Notes: generated from the sequence alone by a model not told the origin. Shown: positions 8,047-16,084, numbered from the stretch's first letter. The stretch is DNA of 43,908 nt from Mycobacterium sp. URHD0025 (GCF_000426065.1 NZ_AUEQ01000023.1:1-43908); one strand, 5' to 3'. Numbers and translations are program-made.

Positions 8047-8450
8047 GAGTGTCCTTTCGGGGTTTCCACGATCACGGTCGTGGCCTTGACCACCGCGACG
8101 GCGATACTGCCGGGAGCCAGGCCGAGTTCACGTACCGACTGGCTGCTCATCAGCGACACCACGGTGAACGGCCCACACTGAATCTCCACCTGGGCCATGA
8201 CCCCATCGGCGATGACGTCGGTGACCAGCCCGGCGAAGCGGTTGCGCGCCGAGCTGCCGATACCGAGCGGATCCTTGGGCGCCGCAGCGGCGTTGGCGCG
8301 GGCGAACGCCGCCAGCGCGGCGCCATCGATCACCTTGCGCCCGGAACCGTCGAGATGGGCCGGCAGCGCCCCGTCGTCGATCCAGCGCCGCACGGTGTCG
8401 TCGCTGACCCCGAGCAGTTCGGCCGCCTCGCGGATCCGGATGTCTGGCAC
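8043..8450 (-). CDS. Helix-turn-helix/TOBE molybdate-responsive regulator
   Basis: About 135 residues from the GTG at 8450: an excisionase/MerR-type helix-turn-helix (IREAAELLGVSDDTVRRWIDDG) followed by a single TOBE (molybdopterin-binding-like) domain from about residue 65 (RNRFAGLVTDVIADGVMAQVEI... to ...VAVVKATTVIVETP). This architecture is typical of actinobacterial proteins placed before modA and probably senses molybdate. Its stop overlaps the modA start, so the two are coupled. The frame is open to 8522, but the upstream extension does not look like part of the fold. Confidence 0.85.
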   Translation of the reverse strand: MPDIRIREAAELLGVSDDTVRRWIDDGALPAHLDGSGRKVIDGAALAAFARANAAAAPKDPLGIGSSARNRFAGLVTDVIADGVMAQVEIQCGPFTVVSLMSSQSVRELGLAPGSIAVAVVKATTVIVETPKGHS

Positions 8451-8516
8451 CGCGTCAGCGTATCCGCACCGCATCAACCCAACAACCGCAAACACGGCGA
8501 AATTGCCGCTCACGAT

Positions 8517-8528
8517 CCGCATATGCGG
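8517..8528. promoter_or_regulatory. 12-bp perfect palindrome upstream of the mod regulator
   Basis: CCGCATATGCGG lies in the region shared by the divergent mod regulator and aldehyde dehydrogenase genes, about 67 bases upstream of each start. It could be a regulator binding site. This is palindromy only; no known consensus was matched. Confidence 0.3.
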
Positions 8529-8552
8529 TCTTGACCGTCTCGGTTCGCGACT

Positions 8553-8570
8553 GCTAAGCAGATGCTCAGC
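8553..8570. promoter_or_regulatory. Inverted repeat before the aldehyde dehydrogenase
   Basis: GCTAAGCA-GA-TGCTCAGC forms an 8-bp inverted repeat with one mismatch, ending 23 bases before the aldehyde dehydrogenase ATG. A TTGACC -35-like hexamer at 8531-8536 places the repeat over the likely -10 region, the position expected of a repressor operator. Confidence 0.4.
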
Positions 8571-8593
8571 ATTTCGACGACGAAGGGAACCCT

Positions 8594-10051
8594 ATGGAAC
8601 TGCAGACGGTTTTGGAAGAGCTCCGCAACCGACCGGGCACAGGCGAGACCATTCCGGTCATCGACCCCGCGACCGAGGAGCAGATCACCGAGTTCCGCGA
8701 CTGCGGTCCCGACGCGGTCAACGAGGCCGTCGCCGCCGCGAAAGCGGCCTACCAGTCCGGGATTTGGACCGACATCCCGGCCCGCCAGCGCGCCAAGGCA
8801 CTGTGGAAGCTGGGCGATCTGATCGATGAGCACGCCAAGGAATTCGCCGAGCTGGAATCGCTGGACGCCGGGATGCCCCCGATGCAGGCAGAGATGATCG
8901 TCTCCACCTGCGCGGAGTTCTTCCGCTACTACGCGGGCTGGTGCACCAAACTCAACGGCAGCAGCTACCAGGTCCAGATGGAGGGCGGCGTCAACAGCAA
9001 CTATTCCAACCTGCACGCCTACACCACCAAGGAGCCGTATGGCGTAGTAGGACTCATCTACCCGTGGAACGGCCCACTGTTCAACGCCTGCGCCAAGATC
9101 GCACCGGCCATGGCCGCCGGCTGCTCCAGCGTCGTCAAACCCGCCGAGGAGACCCCGCTGTCGGCGGTGCTGCTGGAACGCCTGATCGGTGAGGCCGACG
9201 TGCCGGACGGCGTGGTGAACTTCGTCATCGGCTACGGCGCCACCGCTGGTGCCGCGATCACCGCACACCCCGACGTCGAGAAGGTCGCCTTCACCGGCTC
9301 GACCGAGGTCGGCAAGCAGATCATGCGGGATTCGGCGGACAACCTGAAGAAGGTGACCCTGGAGCTGGGCGGAAAGTCCCCGGTGCTGATCTACGAAGAC
9401 GCCGACCTGGACATGGCGATCATGATGGCCTCGATGGGCATCTTCGTGCACTCGGGGCAGGGCTGCGTGTGCGGATCACGAATCATCGTGCAGCGCAGTG
9501 TTTATGAGCGCGTGGTGCAGGGCATCGCGATGATCGGAGACAACCTGGTACTGGGCGGCCCGAAGGACGAGGGCGCCATGATCAGCCCGCTGGTCAGCCA
9601 GAAGCAACTCGACCGCGTGCTGGGCTACATCGATCAGGGAAAACGCGACGGTGCCGAAATCGTTTCCGGTGGTTACCGATTGGACCGCAAGGGCTACTTC
9701 GTCAAGCCCACCGTCGTCACCAACGTGGACCCAACCACCAGCCGGCTGTACAAGGAAGAGATCTTCGGCCCGGTCGTCACCATCCTGCCGTTCGACGATG
9801 ACGACGAGGCGATCGCGATGGCCAACGACACCGACTACGGCCTGGCGGCGACCGTCTGGACCACCAACCTGGCCCGCGCGCACAGCCTGGGCAAGCGCCT
9901 GCAGGCCGGCATGGTGGGACTGAACTGCCAGCTGACGTTCGACCACAACGTGCCGTTCGGCGGTTACAAGCAGTCAGGCATCGGCAAGGAATTCGGTTAC
10001 GAGGGCATCGACGCGTACCTCAAGACCAAGTCGATCTGGGCCCAGCTCTAA
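8594..10051 (+). CDS. NAD(P)-dependent aldehyde dehydrogenase
   Basis: A 485-residue member of the aldehyde dehydrogenase superfamily that oxidises an aldehyde to its acid. The cofactor-binding segment IYPWNGPLF, the FTGSTEVGK loop, the general base E257 in LELGGKSP and the nucleophile C291 in HSGQGCVCGSR are all present, as is the C-terminal FGGYKQSGIGKEFG. The substrate cannot be read from sequence. It has a good ribosome binding site (GAAGGGA, 8582-8588) and an inverted repeat in its promoter. It ends 13 bases from the convergent effector-like gene. Confidence 0.94.
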   Translation: MELQTVLEELRNRPGTGETIPVIDPATEEQITEFRDCGPDAVNEAVAAAKAAYQSGIWTDIPARQRAKALWKLGDLIDEHAKEFAELESLDAGMPPMQAEMIVSTCAEFFRYYAGWCTKLNGSSYQVQMEGGVNSNYSNLHAYTTKEPYGVVGLIYPWNGPLFNACAKIAPAMAAGCSSVVKPAEETPLSAVLLERLIGEADVPDGVVNFVIGYGATAGAAITAHPDVEKVAFTGSTEVGKQIMRDSADNLKKVTLELGGKSPVLIYEDADLDMAIMMASMGIFVHSGQGCVCGSRIIVQRSVYERVVQGIAMIGDNLVLGGPKDEGAMISPLVSQKQLDRVLGYIDQGKRDGAEIVSGGYRLDRKGYFVKPTVVTNVDPTTSRLYKEEIFGPVVTILPFDDDDEAIAMANDTDYGLAATVWTTNLARAHSLGKRLQAGMVGLNCQLTFDHNVPFGGYKQSGIGKEFGYEGIDAYLKTKSIWAQL

Positions 10052-10064
10052 CCCGGCAGCCCGG

Positions 10065-10619
10065 TCACACCGCGAAGCGGATGGCGGCGAGCTCGAGGGC
10101 CTTGCCCTCGAGCCGCTGGCCCAAGTAGATCTCGGCCTGCATCAGCCGTTCGCAGTGCCACCGGATGTCCTCGGCATGCTCCCGGGAAGCCGTGTAGCGC
10201 ACAGCCATGGTGCTGACGTCGATGCGGCGGGTGTCGCGCACCTTGAGATCCTCGGACACCTGGAAGCCGTCCTCTTCGGCAGCGGTGATGGCCTCCAGCA
10301 CCTGCCCTACGGCCAGCCGGATGTCACGGCAGCCGTTCTCGGCGATCTCGGAGGCCTCACGCTGGATGTCCCCCTGCTTGCGGATCACCGCGGCATCGGC
10401 GTTGACCTGCTCACCCGCGAGCTCGCCCGCGGCGCCCGACCACTCCGCCCCTCCGGGCGCACAAACGTTCTGCCGGTGCCACTCGAACAGTTCCTCGGAC
10501 TCGGCCGCCAACTGGCGCCAGCGCGCAGCAGCGTCCGCGAGATACGTTGTGTCCCAACTCTCGAGCCGGGAGCGAGTCAGCGCCCCACCTGATGGACCGG
10601 CGGCGGCTACGTCATTCAC
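10065..10619 (-). CDS. N-terminal domain of a type VII-linked 'TPR repeat region' effector, short form
   Basis: 184 residues, largely alpha-helical, with the features of the N-terminal domain of large mycobacterial proteins annotated as TPR repeat region-containing: an opening helix LESWDTTYLADAAARWRQLA, a WSG turn (EWSGAAGELAGEQV) reminiscent of WXG proteins, KQGDIQREASEIAE, and VRDTRRIDVSTMA. In the long family members many hundred more residues follow; here the protein stops right after ELAAIRF, next to the convergent aldehyde dehydrogenase. It may be truncated or a stand-alone adaptor. The GTG start overlaps the stop of the EspC-like gene (GTGA), which supports a heterodimer pair for ESX secretion. 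Function is inferred from family context only. Confidence 0.75.
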   Translation of the reverse strand: MNDVAAAGPSGGALTRSRLESWDTTYLADAAARWRQLAAESEELFEWHRQNVCAPGGAEWSGAAGELAGEQVNADAAVIRKQGDIQREASEIAENGCRDIRLAVGQVLEAITAAEEDGFQVSEDLKVRDTRRIDVSTMAVRYTASREHAEDIRWHCERLMQAEIYLGQRLEGKALELAAIRFAV

Positions 10620-10891
10620 ATCAACTCCGCCAGACCTCCGGCGTGTTGTTCGTCGGTCGCGGTGTAGCGGTGCGCGGCCGCGGACAGATGCCCGGCCTGC
10701 GTGCTGACGCGACTTGATTGGGAAGCCCGCGCGGTGATCACCGCGTCATCCATCGCCGAGACACCGGTGCTGCTCGGATAGCCTCCGGCATCCAGGCGGG
10801 CAGGCGACAGCCCCAATTCGGCAGCGATCATCTCGCTGCTGGTGGCTCCAGCGCGAAGCGCCCCCGGGTCCACCTTCAGATCGTTTGCCAT
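10616..10891 (-). CDS. EspC-like (DUF2580) ESX-associated protein
   Basis: A 91-residue helical-hairpin protein starting MANDLKVDPGALRAGAT and ending YTATDEQHAGGLAEL, characteristic of the EspC/DUF2580 family of small type VII secretion substrates or partners. A Gly/Ser-Gly turn (GGYPSSTG) separates the two helices. It has no signal peptide, as expected. It is translationally coupled (GTGA) to the downstream effector-like gene, the usual arrangement in which a small protein pairs with the N-terminal domain of a larger substrate. The frame is open to 11020, but the ATG at 10891 gives the family's N-terminus. Confidence 0.8.
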   Translation of the reverse strand: MANDLKVDPGALRAGATSSEMIAAELGLSPARLDAGGYPSSTGVSAMDDAVITARASQSSRVSTQAGHLSAAAHRYTATDEQHAGGLAELM

Positions 10892-11030
10892 AGCAATCCC
10901 CCAACTGGCCAATCTGCTCCCCGAGGCTAACCGAATCACCTGCGTTCCGTCTCGGGGCTGAGCAAGTATGCCATTGCCAACTGGCGTCGACCAAGAGTGG
11001 GTTCTCCCCCTGCCGGCCACCCGATGGTCA

Positions 11031-11768
11031 TCAACCGGCCATCGTCAAGCCTCCACTGACACTGAGGACTTGGCCAGTGATGAAACTGGCATCGTCGGAG
11101 GCGAAAAACAGTACCGCCTTGGCGACCTCTTCGGGTTTCGCGACGCGGCGGAACGGGATGGCTCTGATCAGCCCATCGCGAACCTTGTCCGGAAGCGAAT
11201 CGAACAGCGGGGTGTCGGTCGGTCCAGGGCAAACACAGTTGACGTTGATCTGATGGCGGGCCATCTCGCGCGCGAGCGACTTGGTGAAGGCGATCACCCC
11301 GCCCTTGGTGCCGGCGTACACCGTCTCCCCCAGACTGCCCACGCGTCCCGCATCGCTGGCAATGTTGACGATCTTTGCCGTGCCTTCCGTTGCGAGGATG
11401 GTTTCGAGGAAGGCATGGGTGAGCCGAACCGGTCCGAGAAAGTTGACCGCGACCAATGTCTGCCACAGCGTGTCGTCGTTGGACATGAACGGCTCGACCC
11501 GGTCGAAGCCCGCGGCGTTGACGATGACGGCCGGTGTTCCGTGCGCAGCGACAACGTCGTCGCGCAGTGTGCTCACGGCCTCAGGGTCAGCCAGATCGGT
11601 CACGTACGCGGTGGCTCGCGCGCAGTCCTTCACCGTCTGGGCGAGACCTGCCTCATTGCGGTCGACGGCGGCGACCGTGGCGCCGCCCTCTGCCAGCCCG
11701 ATCGCGATGGCTCGGCCGATTCCCGATGCCGCACCCGTCACGACGGCGACTTTGTTCTCGAATCGCAC
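11031..11768 (-). CDS. Short-chain dehydrogenase/reductase
   Basis: A 245-residue classical SDR with cofactor motif TGAASGIG (11-18), NAAG at 84-87, and catalytic S138, Y151 and K155 (YAGTK). The C-terminal CPGPTDTP and GQVLSVSGGLTMAG are FabG-like. The most similar functional class by motif is 3-hydroxyacyl-CoA or 2-hydroxycyclohexanecarboxyl-CoA dehydrogenase. Its divergent neighbour is an enoyl-CoA hydratase, so a shared role in beta-oxidation-like breakdown of a cyclic or aromatic acid is a reasonable inference. The exact substrate is unknown. Confidence 0.9.
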   Translation of the reverse strand: MRFENKVAVVTGAASGIGRAIAIGLAEGGATVAAVDRNEAGLAQTVKDCARATAYVTDLADPEAVSTLRDDVVAAHGTPAVIVNAAGFDRVEPFMSNDDTLWQTLVAVNFLGPVRLTHAFLETILATEGTAKIVNIASDAGRVGSLGETVYAGTKGGVIAFTKSLAREMARHQINVNCVCPGPTDTPLFDSLPDKVRDGLIRAIPFRRVAKPEEVAKAVLFFASDDASFITGQVLSVSGGLTMAG

Positions 11769-11840
11769 GATGCGACCTCCCGATCTGCGGTGATGTGGAC
11801 GCTACGGCCACTATCGGTCGCCAGGCAATAGAAATCAACC

Positions 11841-11866
11841 ACTCGGTCGGTAATTGACTCAGTCGG
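11841..11866. promoter_or_regulatory. Direct repeats in the SDR/enoyl-CoA hydratase intergenic region
   Basis: ACTCGGTCGG (11841-11850) and ACTCAGTCGG (11857-11866) are near-identical, 16 bases apart, and flank a TTGACT -35-like hexamer at 11854-11859. They lie in the 152-base gap between the divergent genes and are a plausible regulator site. The TetR gene downstream of the hydratase is the natural candidate. Confidence 0.4.
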
Positions 11867-11920
11867 TCGAAAAACCGTAGCTTCGGTTGAACCACGTGCG
11901 TGAGCAGAAGGGGTACCGCC

Positions 11921-12778
11921 ATGAACTTCTCCGACTACCAACAGTTGACGCTGACCCGACGGGACAACGGCGTCCTGCTGATCACGCTGAACCGGCCGGA
12001 GAAGTACAACGCCGCCGACGAGGGCATGCACACCGAACTGGCCAACATCTGGAAGGACGTCGCAGCCGACCCGCAGACCCGGGTCGCCGTGATCACCGGC
12101 GCGGGCAAGGCCTTCAGCGCAGGCGGCGACCTGGCCATGGTCGAGCGGATGGCCGGCGATTACGACCGGGTGTCACACATGCTCGGCGAGATGGGCGACC
12201 TGGTCTACAACATGATCAACTGCGACAAGCCGATCGTCTCGGCCATCAACGGTGTCGCCGTCGGTGCCGGCGCGGTGGCCGCCCTGCTCGCCGACATCGC
12301 GATCATCGCCGAGGACGCCCGGATCGGCGATGGCCACGTCAAACTCGGCGTGGCGGCCGGTGACCACGCCGCCATCATCTGGCCACTGCTGGCCGGCACG
12401 GCCAAGGCCAAGTACTACCTGATGACCGGTGAGATGATCGGCGGCATCGAGGCCGAGCGGATCGGCATGGTCGCCAAAGCCCTTCCACGCGAGGAGGTTC
12501 TGGACGAGGCACTGCGGATCGCAGACAATCTGGCCACCGGCGCACAACAGGCGATCCGGCTGACCAAGCGGGCTCTCAACAACTGGTTGCGCAATGCCGG
12601 CCCGATCTTCGACCAGTCCGCGGCCTACGAGATGTTGACTTTCATGGGACCTGACGTGGTGGAGGGCTACACCGCCTTGCGCGAAAAACGCGCGCCGCAC
12701 TTTCCGTCGGCGGAGCCGGCGAGACAGAACAGCCCGTCGGCGGAGCCGGCGAGACAGAACAACCCGGCGGCTCAGTAG
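11921..12778 (+). CDS. Enoyl-CoA hydratase/isomerase family protein
   Basis: A 285-residue crotonase-fold enzyme. It has the LNRPEKYNAAD start, the oxyanion-hole segment GKAFSAGGDLAMVERM and the second segment INGVAVGAGAVAALLADIAI. The canonical hydratase glutamates are not clearly conserved in GDGHVKLGVAAGDHAA, so isomerase, hydrolase or other crotonase chemistry is possible. The C-terminus carries an unusual low-complexity tail made of two copies of PSAEPARQN. The ATG at 11921 follows a purine-rich stretch (AGAAGGGG). It overlaps the convergent TetR gene by 7 bases. Confidence 0.88.
   Translation: MNFSDYQQLTLTRRDNGVLLITLNRPEKYNAADEGMHTELANIWKDVAADPQTRVAVITGAGKAFSAGGDLAMVERMAGDYDRVSHMLGEMGDLVYNMINCDKPIVSAINGVAVGAGAVAALLADIAIIAEDARIGDGHVKLGVAAGDHAAIIWPLLAGTAKAKYYLMTGEMIGGIEAERIGMVAKALPREEVLDEALRIADNLATGAQQAIRLTKRALNNWLRNAGPIFDQSAAYEMLTFMGPDVVEGYTALREKRAPHFPSAEPARQNSPSAEPARQNNPAAQ
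12704..12761 (+). repeat. Tandem repeat, two 28-base copies with 30-base period
   Basis: The segment 12704-12731 recurs exactly at 12734-12761. The period is 10 codons, so the enoyl-CoA hydratase reading frame is kept and gains a duplicated PSAEPARQN tail. It lies just before the stop codon. Confidence 0.85.
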
Positions 12779-13386
12779 AAGAGGCACAATGCACGGTCGA
12801 CGATCGCGGCACGCAGTTCAGCCCGATTCTCGTCGTGCAGGCCCGGTCCGATCCACACCGAAGACTGGTTGAGGATGCCGTGCAGACACTGCAGGGCGAC
12901 ATTGACGTCGGGACAGGCGAATTCGCCGTCGGCCACACCACGTTCCACCACCCGGCGGAAGACCGCGTCGTGACGGCGACGCATGTCCTTCATCGGATCC
13001 TCGAAGATCTCCGGCCAACCGCGTGGCCACGAGAACACCGCGGCCACTTCCGGCGCAGTCTCGGTGAGGATCCGGATCTGTTCATCGATCAGCGCCGCCA
13101 GATGTTCGCGGGCATCGACCCTTCCGAGCTCGTCCTCGCGTGCCGCCAGCCGCTGCAGGACCTCCTGGGTGAGGGTCTCCAGTGCCGCGGCGACCAAGGC
13201 GTCCTTGGATGAAAAGTAGTGGTAGAGAGTGGCCTTGGCGATGTCGGTCTGCTCGGCGACGACTTCCAGACTCATGCCGCCGTAGCCGGCCTCGGTGAGG
13301 ATCCGGGTCGCGGTCTTGACGATCTCGGCCTTACGCCGGTCGCGACGGCGTGCCACACGACTGGAGCCCGCCGGCTGATCCTCCAC
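12772..13386 (-). CDS. TetR-family transcriptional regulator
   Basis: 204 residues. The N-terminal helix-turn-helix is clear (RILTEAGYGGMSLEVVAEQTDIAKATLYHYFSSKDALV split over residues about 28-65), followed by a mostly helical ligand-binding domain. TetR proteins of this type usually repress nearby catabolic or efflux genes. Its 3' end overlaps the convergent enoyl-CoA hydratase, and the direct repeats in front of that gene are candidate operators. The GTG at 13386 yields a basic leader (RVARRRDRRKAEIV) typical of the family. Confidence 0.9.
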   Translation of the reverse strand: MEDQPAGSSRVARRRDRRKAEIVKTATRILTEAGYGGMSLEVVAEQTDIAKATLYHYFSSKDALVAAALETLTQEVLQRLAAREDELGRVDAREHLAALIDEQIRILTETAPEVAAVFSWPRGWPEIFEDPMKDMRRRHDAVFRRVVERGVADGEFACPDVNVALQCLHGILNQSSVWIGPGLHDENRAELRAAIVDRALCLFY

Positions 13387-13433
13387 GCCTCATACTAACC
13401 AGGCCCGGTCGGCTATTCGACCGCGTGGACGAA

Positions 13434-14279
13434 TCACAGCGCCGGCGCACCGACCACCGAGAGCAGCTGCAGCTTCTCGTAACTCTCACTGCCCGGTTCC
13501 GCGGTGTAGACCAACAGCGAGTGGGACTGCTCGGGATCCAGCAGGATCTGGCAGTGCAGTTCCAGGCTGCCCACCTCAGGATGCCGGTAGCGCTTGACTT
13601 CTCGCGGCCGGATACCGATCTCGTGCCGGTCCCAGAGGTCCCGGAACTCCCCGCTCTCGGCGGTGAGCGCGTCGGCGAACCGAGCGGCCCTGGACCCGGG
13701 CCCGCGCACCGCCAGCACCGCCCTGAGCCCGGAAACATAGAGCCGTGAGTAGAACTCATGGTCTTCGGGCGGGTAGAGATCACGGACTTGCGGGTCGGTG
13801 AACCACCGGTACCCGATGCTGCGCGACAAACCGGTGTAGCGGCACAGGTCGCCGACCAGTGCGACGCCGACCGCCGTCTGTCGCAGGGTCTCTCCCAGTT
13901 CGGTGACGATCTCGGCCGGCGTGTCGGTGAGTCTGTCGAAGATCCGCATCATGCCGGGGCTGATGTGGTCACTGCTCGAGCCGCGCACCGGCGGTTGATG
14001 GCCGGCCAGGCGGAAGAGGTGGTCACGCTCATCGAGGGACAGATGGAGCCCTTGTGCGATCGAGGCGATCATCTGCTCCGAGGGCTGCGGTCCGCGTTCG
14101 CGCTCCAGTCGCGAGTAGTAATCCGTCGACATATGACACAACGCCGCAACCTCCTCCCGCCGCAGCCCGGCGGTACGACGACGCTGCCCGCGCGGAAGTC
14201 CGACGTCCTCCGGCTGTAGCGCCCCTCGACGACGGACGAGAAACTGCGCCAGGCCGGCTCGATCGATCATGCGTGCCAT
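13434..14279 (-). CDS. XRE-type regulator with MmyB-like ligand-binding domain
   Basis: 281 residues: a Cro/C1-type helix-turn-helix (about residues 30-95, with TAGLRREEVAALCHMSTDYYSRLERERGP split across it) and a C-terminal MmyB-like domain (PAEIVTELGETLRQT, RYTGLSRSIGYRWFTDP, then HPEVGSLELHCQILLDPE and LLVYTAEPGSES). MmyB-type regulators in actinobacteria usually sit divergent from a short-chain dehydrogenase and control it, exactly the arrangement seen here. The MmyB domain has been found to bind fatty acids in one structure. An alternative start is the methionine at residue 4. Confidence 0.9.
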   Translation of the reverse strand: MARMIDRAGLAQFLVRRRGALQPEDVGLPRGQRRRTAGLRREEVAALCHMSTDYYSRLERERGPQPSEQMIASIAQGLHLSLDERDHLFRLAGHQPPVRGSSSDHISPGMMRIFDRLTDTPAEIVTELGETLRQTAVGVALVGDLCRYTGLSRSIGYRWFTDPQVRDLYPPEDHEFYSRLYVSGLRAVLAVRGPGSRAARFADALTAESGEFRDLWDRHEIGIRPREVKRYRHPEVGSLELHCQILLDPEQSHSLLVYTAEPGSESYEKLQLLSVVGAPAL

Positions 14280-14358
14280 TTTGTCGCGGAACCCGCTCGC
14301 TCAGCCACGGATCGTCAGGCCGTGGATACGACAGACTCCGGTGGGCACGCTTGAGCGC

Positions 14359-15306
14359 ATGCCACATCATTACGACATCACGATCGAAGACCTGTCCGGA
14401 AAGCGGGCGATGGTGACCGGCGCAAGCGATGGGATCGGCCTCGGCATCGCGATAAGGCTGGCCGGGGCCGGCGCAGAGGTGGTCATGCCGGTGCGGAATC
14501 CGGCCAAGGGCGCCGCGGCCGTCGCCAAGATCCGCGCACAGCACCCGGACGCCGCGGTGTCGCTGGAGGAACTCGATTTGTCGTCCCTGGCCTCGGTGGC
14601 GGCTCTCGGTGAAAAGCTGCGCGCCGAGGGTGCTCCACTGCACCTGCTCGTCAACAACGCCGGAGTGATGACCCCACCGGACCGGCAGTCCACCGAAGAC
14701 GGGTTCGAATTGCAGTTCGGCACAAACCATCTGGGCCACTTCGCCCTCACCGCTCATCTGCTGCCACTGCTCAGGGCCGGCCGCGCCCGGGTGACATCTC
14801 AAACCAGCGTCGCTGCCCGCAGCGGCGCCATCAACTGGACCGACCTGAACTGGGAGCGTTCCTACGACGGGATGTCGGCATACCGGCAGTCCAAAATCGC
14901 GGTCGGGCTGTTCGGGCTTGAGCTCTCCCGTCGCAGCGCGGACTCGGGCTGGGGCATCACCAGCAACATCGCGCACCCCGGCGTAGCCCCGACCAGCCTG
15001 CTGGCGGCGCGCCCGGAAGTCGGCCGGGCCAAGGACACCGCCGGCGTCCGACTGATCCGCCGACTGTCTGCGCACGGCCTCATCGTCGGGACCGTGGACA
15101 GCGCGAAGCTCCCGGCGCTGATGGCCGCCGCGTCAGCCGACGCCGAGGACGGCATGTTCTACGGACCGCAGTGGCCAGGGCACGTAGGCGGGCCGCCCGG
15201 GCAGCAAAAACTCTGGAAAACGTTGCGCGACACCAAGGACGCCGTACGCCTGTGGACGGTGTCCGAGGACCTGACCGGGGTCACCTTCACCGTTGGAAGC
15301 CGATGA
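14359..15306 (+). CDS. Short-chain dehydrogenase/reductase (retinol-dehydrogenase-like)
   Basis: 315 residues with cofactor loop TGASDGIG (20-27), NNAG (99-102), FGTNHLGHFALT and catalytic Y175-x3-K179 (YRQSK). The N-LGHF pattern and overall length place it among the retinol-dehydrogenase-like SDRs, which use NADP and act on lipophilic carbonyls. The real substrate is unknown. It is divergent from the MmyB-type regulator, its probable controller. The ATG at 14359 gives the expected short N-terminus; an upstream start at 14269 would overlap that regulator. Confidence 0.88.
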   Translation: MPHHYDITIEDLSGKRAMVTGASDGIGLGIAIRLAGAGAEVVMPVRNPAKGAAAVAKIRAQHPDAAVSLEELDLSSLASVAALGEKLRAEGAPLHLLVNNAGVMTPPDRQSTEDGFELQFGTNHLGHFALTAHLLPLLRAGRARVTSQTSVAARSGAINWTDLNWERSYDGMSAYRQSKIAVGLFGLELSRRSADSGWGITSNIAHPGVAPTSLLAARPEVGRAKDTAGVRLIRRLSAHGLIVGTVDSAKLPALMAAASADAEDGMFYGPQWPGHVGGPPGQQKLWKTLRDTKDAVRLWTVSEDLTGVTFTVGSR

Positions 15307-15378
15307 ACTCGCCGCAAGCCTGGAGAACGAAACGTATCTCGTCACGCACCCTTGAGGTGAGGACTTGCCATCCAGCGC

Positions 15379-16035
15379 CTAAGTCGCAGTGGTCCGCGCA
15401 CGCGCCACTTGGGCGGCTCCGTTGCCCGTGATCAACCAGAGTGTCGCGAGCTGCGCGATGAAATCCTCGACAGACAGGTGGACGCCGCCGTTGACGAATT
15501 CCAGGATGGCGTCGGCTGTCCCGCCGACGATGAACGCCGGGGCCACCTTGGCCAACGGATCCGTTTCCAACTCGACCCCGTGGACTGTGCGCCCGTGGTC
15601 GATGAGTACGTCGGTGAGCCGGTGCATGACCGTGGTGCGGTGGGCATCGAGTTCGGGCGACGCCGCGACTCCGCCGAGCAGGACATGCGCGCGACGCGGA
15701 TCGTCGACGAGTGCCCGCACAGCGGCCGACACACTCGCCATTGCCTGAATCTCCAGTGGCTCCTGCGCGGCCGCGTCCGCTGCGGCCACCGTGGCGCTGC
15801 GCACGCCGTCGGCGATGTCGTCCACGACGGCGGCCGCCACGGCGTCGAGATCGGTGAAGCTCTCGTAGAAGTATCTCTTGTTGAGATTTGCTGCCGTGCA
15901 GAGCTTCTCGACCGTCACCGACCGCCACTCGTTGCGCGTCATCACGTCCATCGCGGCTTCCAGCAGACGCTCGCGTCGTTGCCGTCGGCGGACGTCCGCC
16001 GATTGGCCTCCATAAGCACGATTGGTCGTTGACAC
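15379..16035 (-). CDS. TetR-family regulator, divergent from the P450
   Basis: About 218 residues from the GTG at 16035 (another GTG precedes it at 16038). The helix-turn-helix region is VTVEKLCTAANLNKRYFYESF, followed by a helical effector domain with PAFIVGGTADAILEFVNGG near its end. It shares a 49-base intergenic region with the P450 gene, and a 22-base inverted repeat there is the obvious operator. The TetR/P450 pair plus nearby SDR resembles the M. tuberculosis arrangement around cyp136. Confidence 0.88.
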   Translation of the reverse strand: MSTTNRAYGGQSADVRRRQRRERLLEAAMDVMTRNEWRSVTVEKLCTAANLNKRYFYESFTDLDAVAAAVVDDIADGVRSATVAAADAAAQEPLEIQAMASVSAAVRALVDDPRRAHVLLGGVAASPELDAHRTTVMHRLTDVLIDHGRTVHGVELETDPLAKVAPAFIVGGTADAILEFVNGGVHLSVEDFIAQLATLWLITGNGAAQVARARTTAT

Positions 16036-16046
16036 CACCCGCACAG

Positions 16047-16068
16047 TCTGGCACGGTTTCGTACCAGA
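16047..16068. promoter_or_regulatory. TetR operator candidate in front of the P450
   Basis: An inverted repeat, TCTGGCAC-N6-GTACCAGA, with 7 of 8 arm positions paired lies in the 49-base gap between the TetR and P450 starts, just before the GAGGAGG ribosome binding site (16074-16080). Confidence 0.6.
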
Positions 16069-16084
16069 TAGTCGAGGAGGGCCG

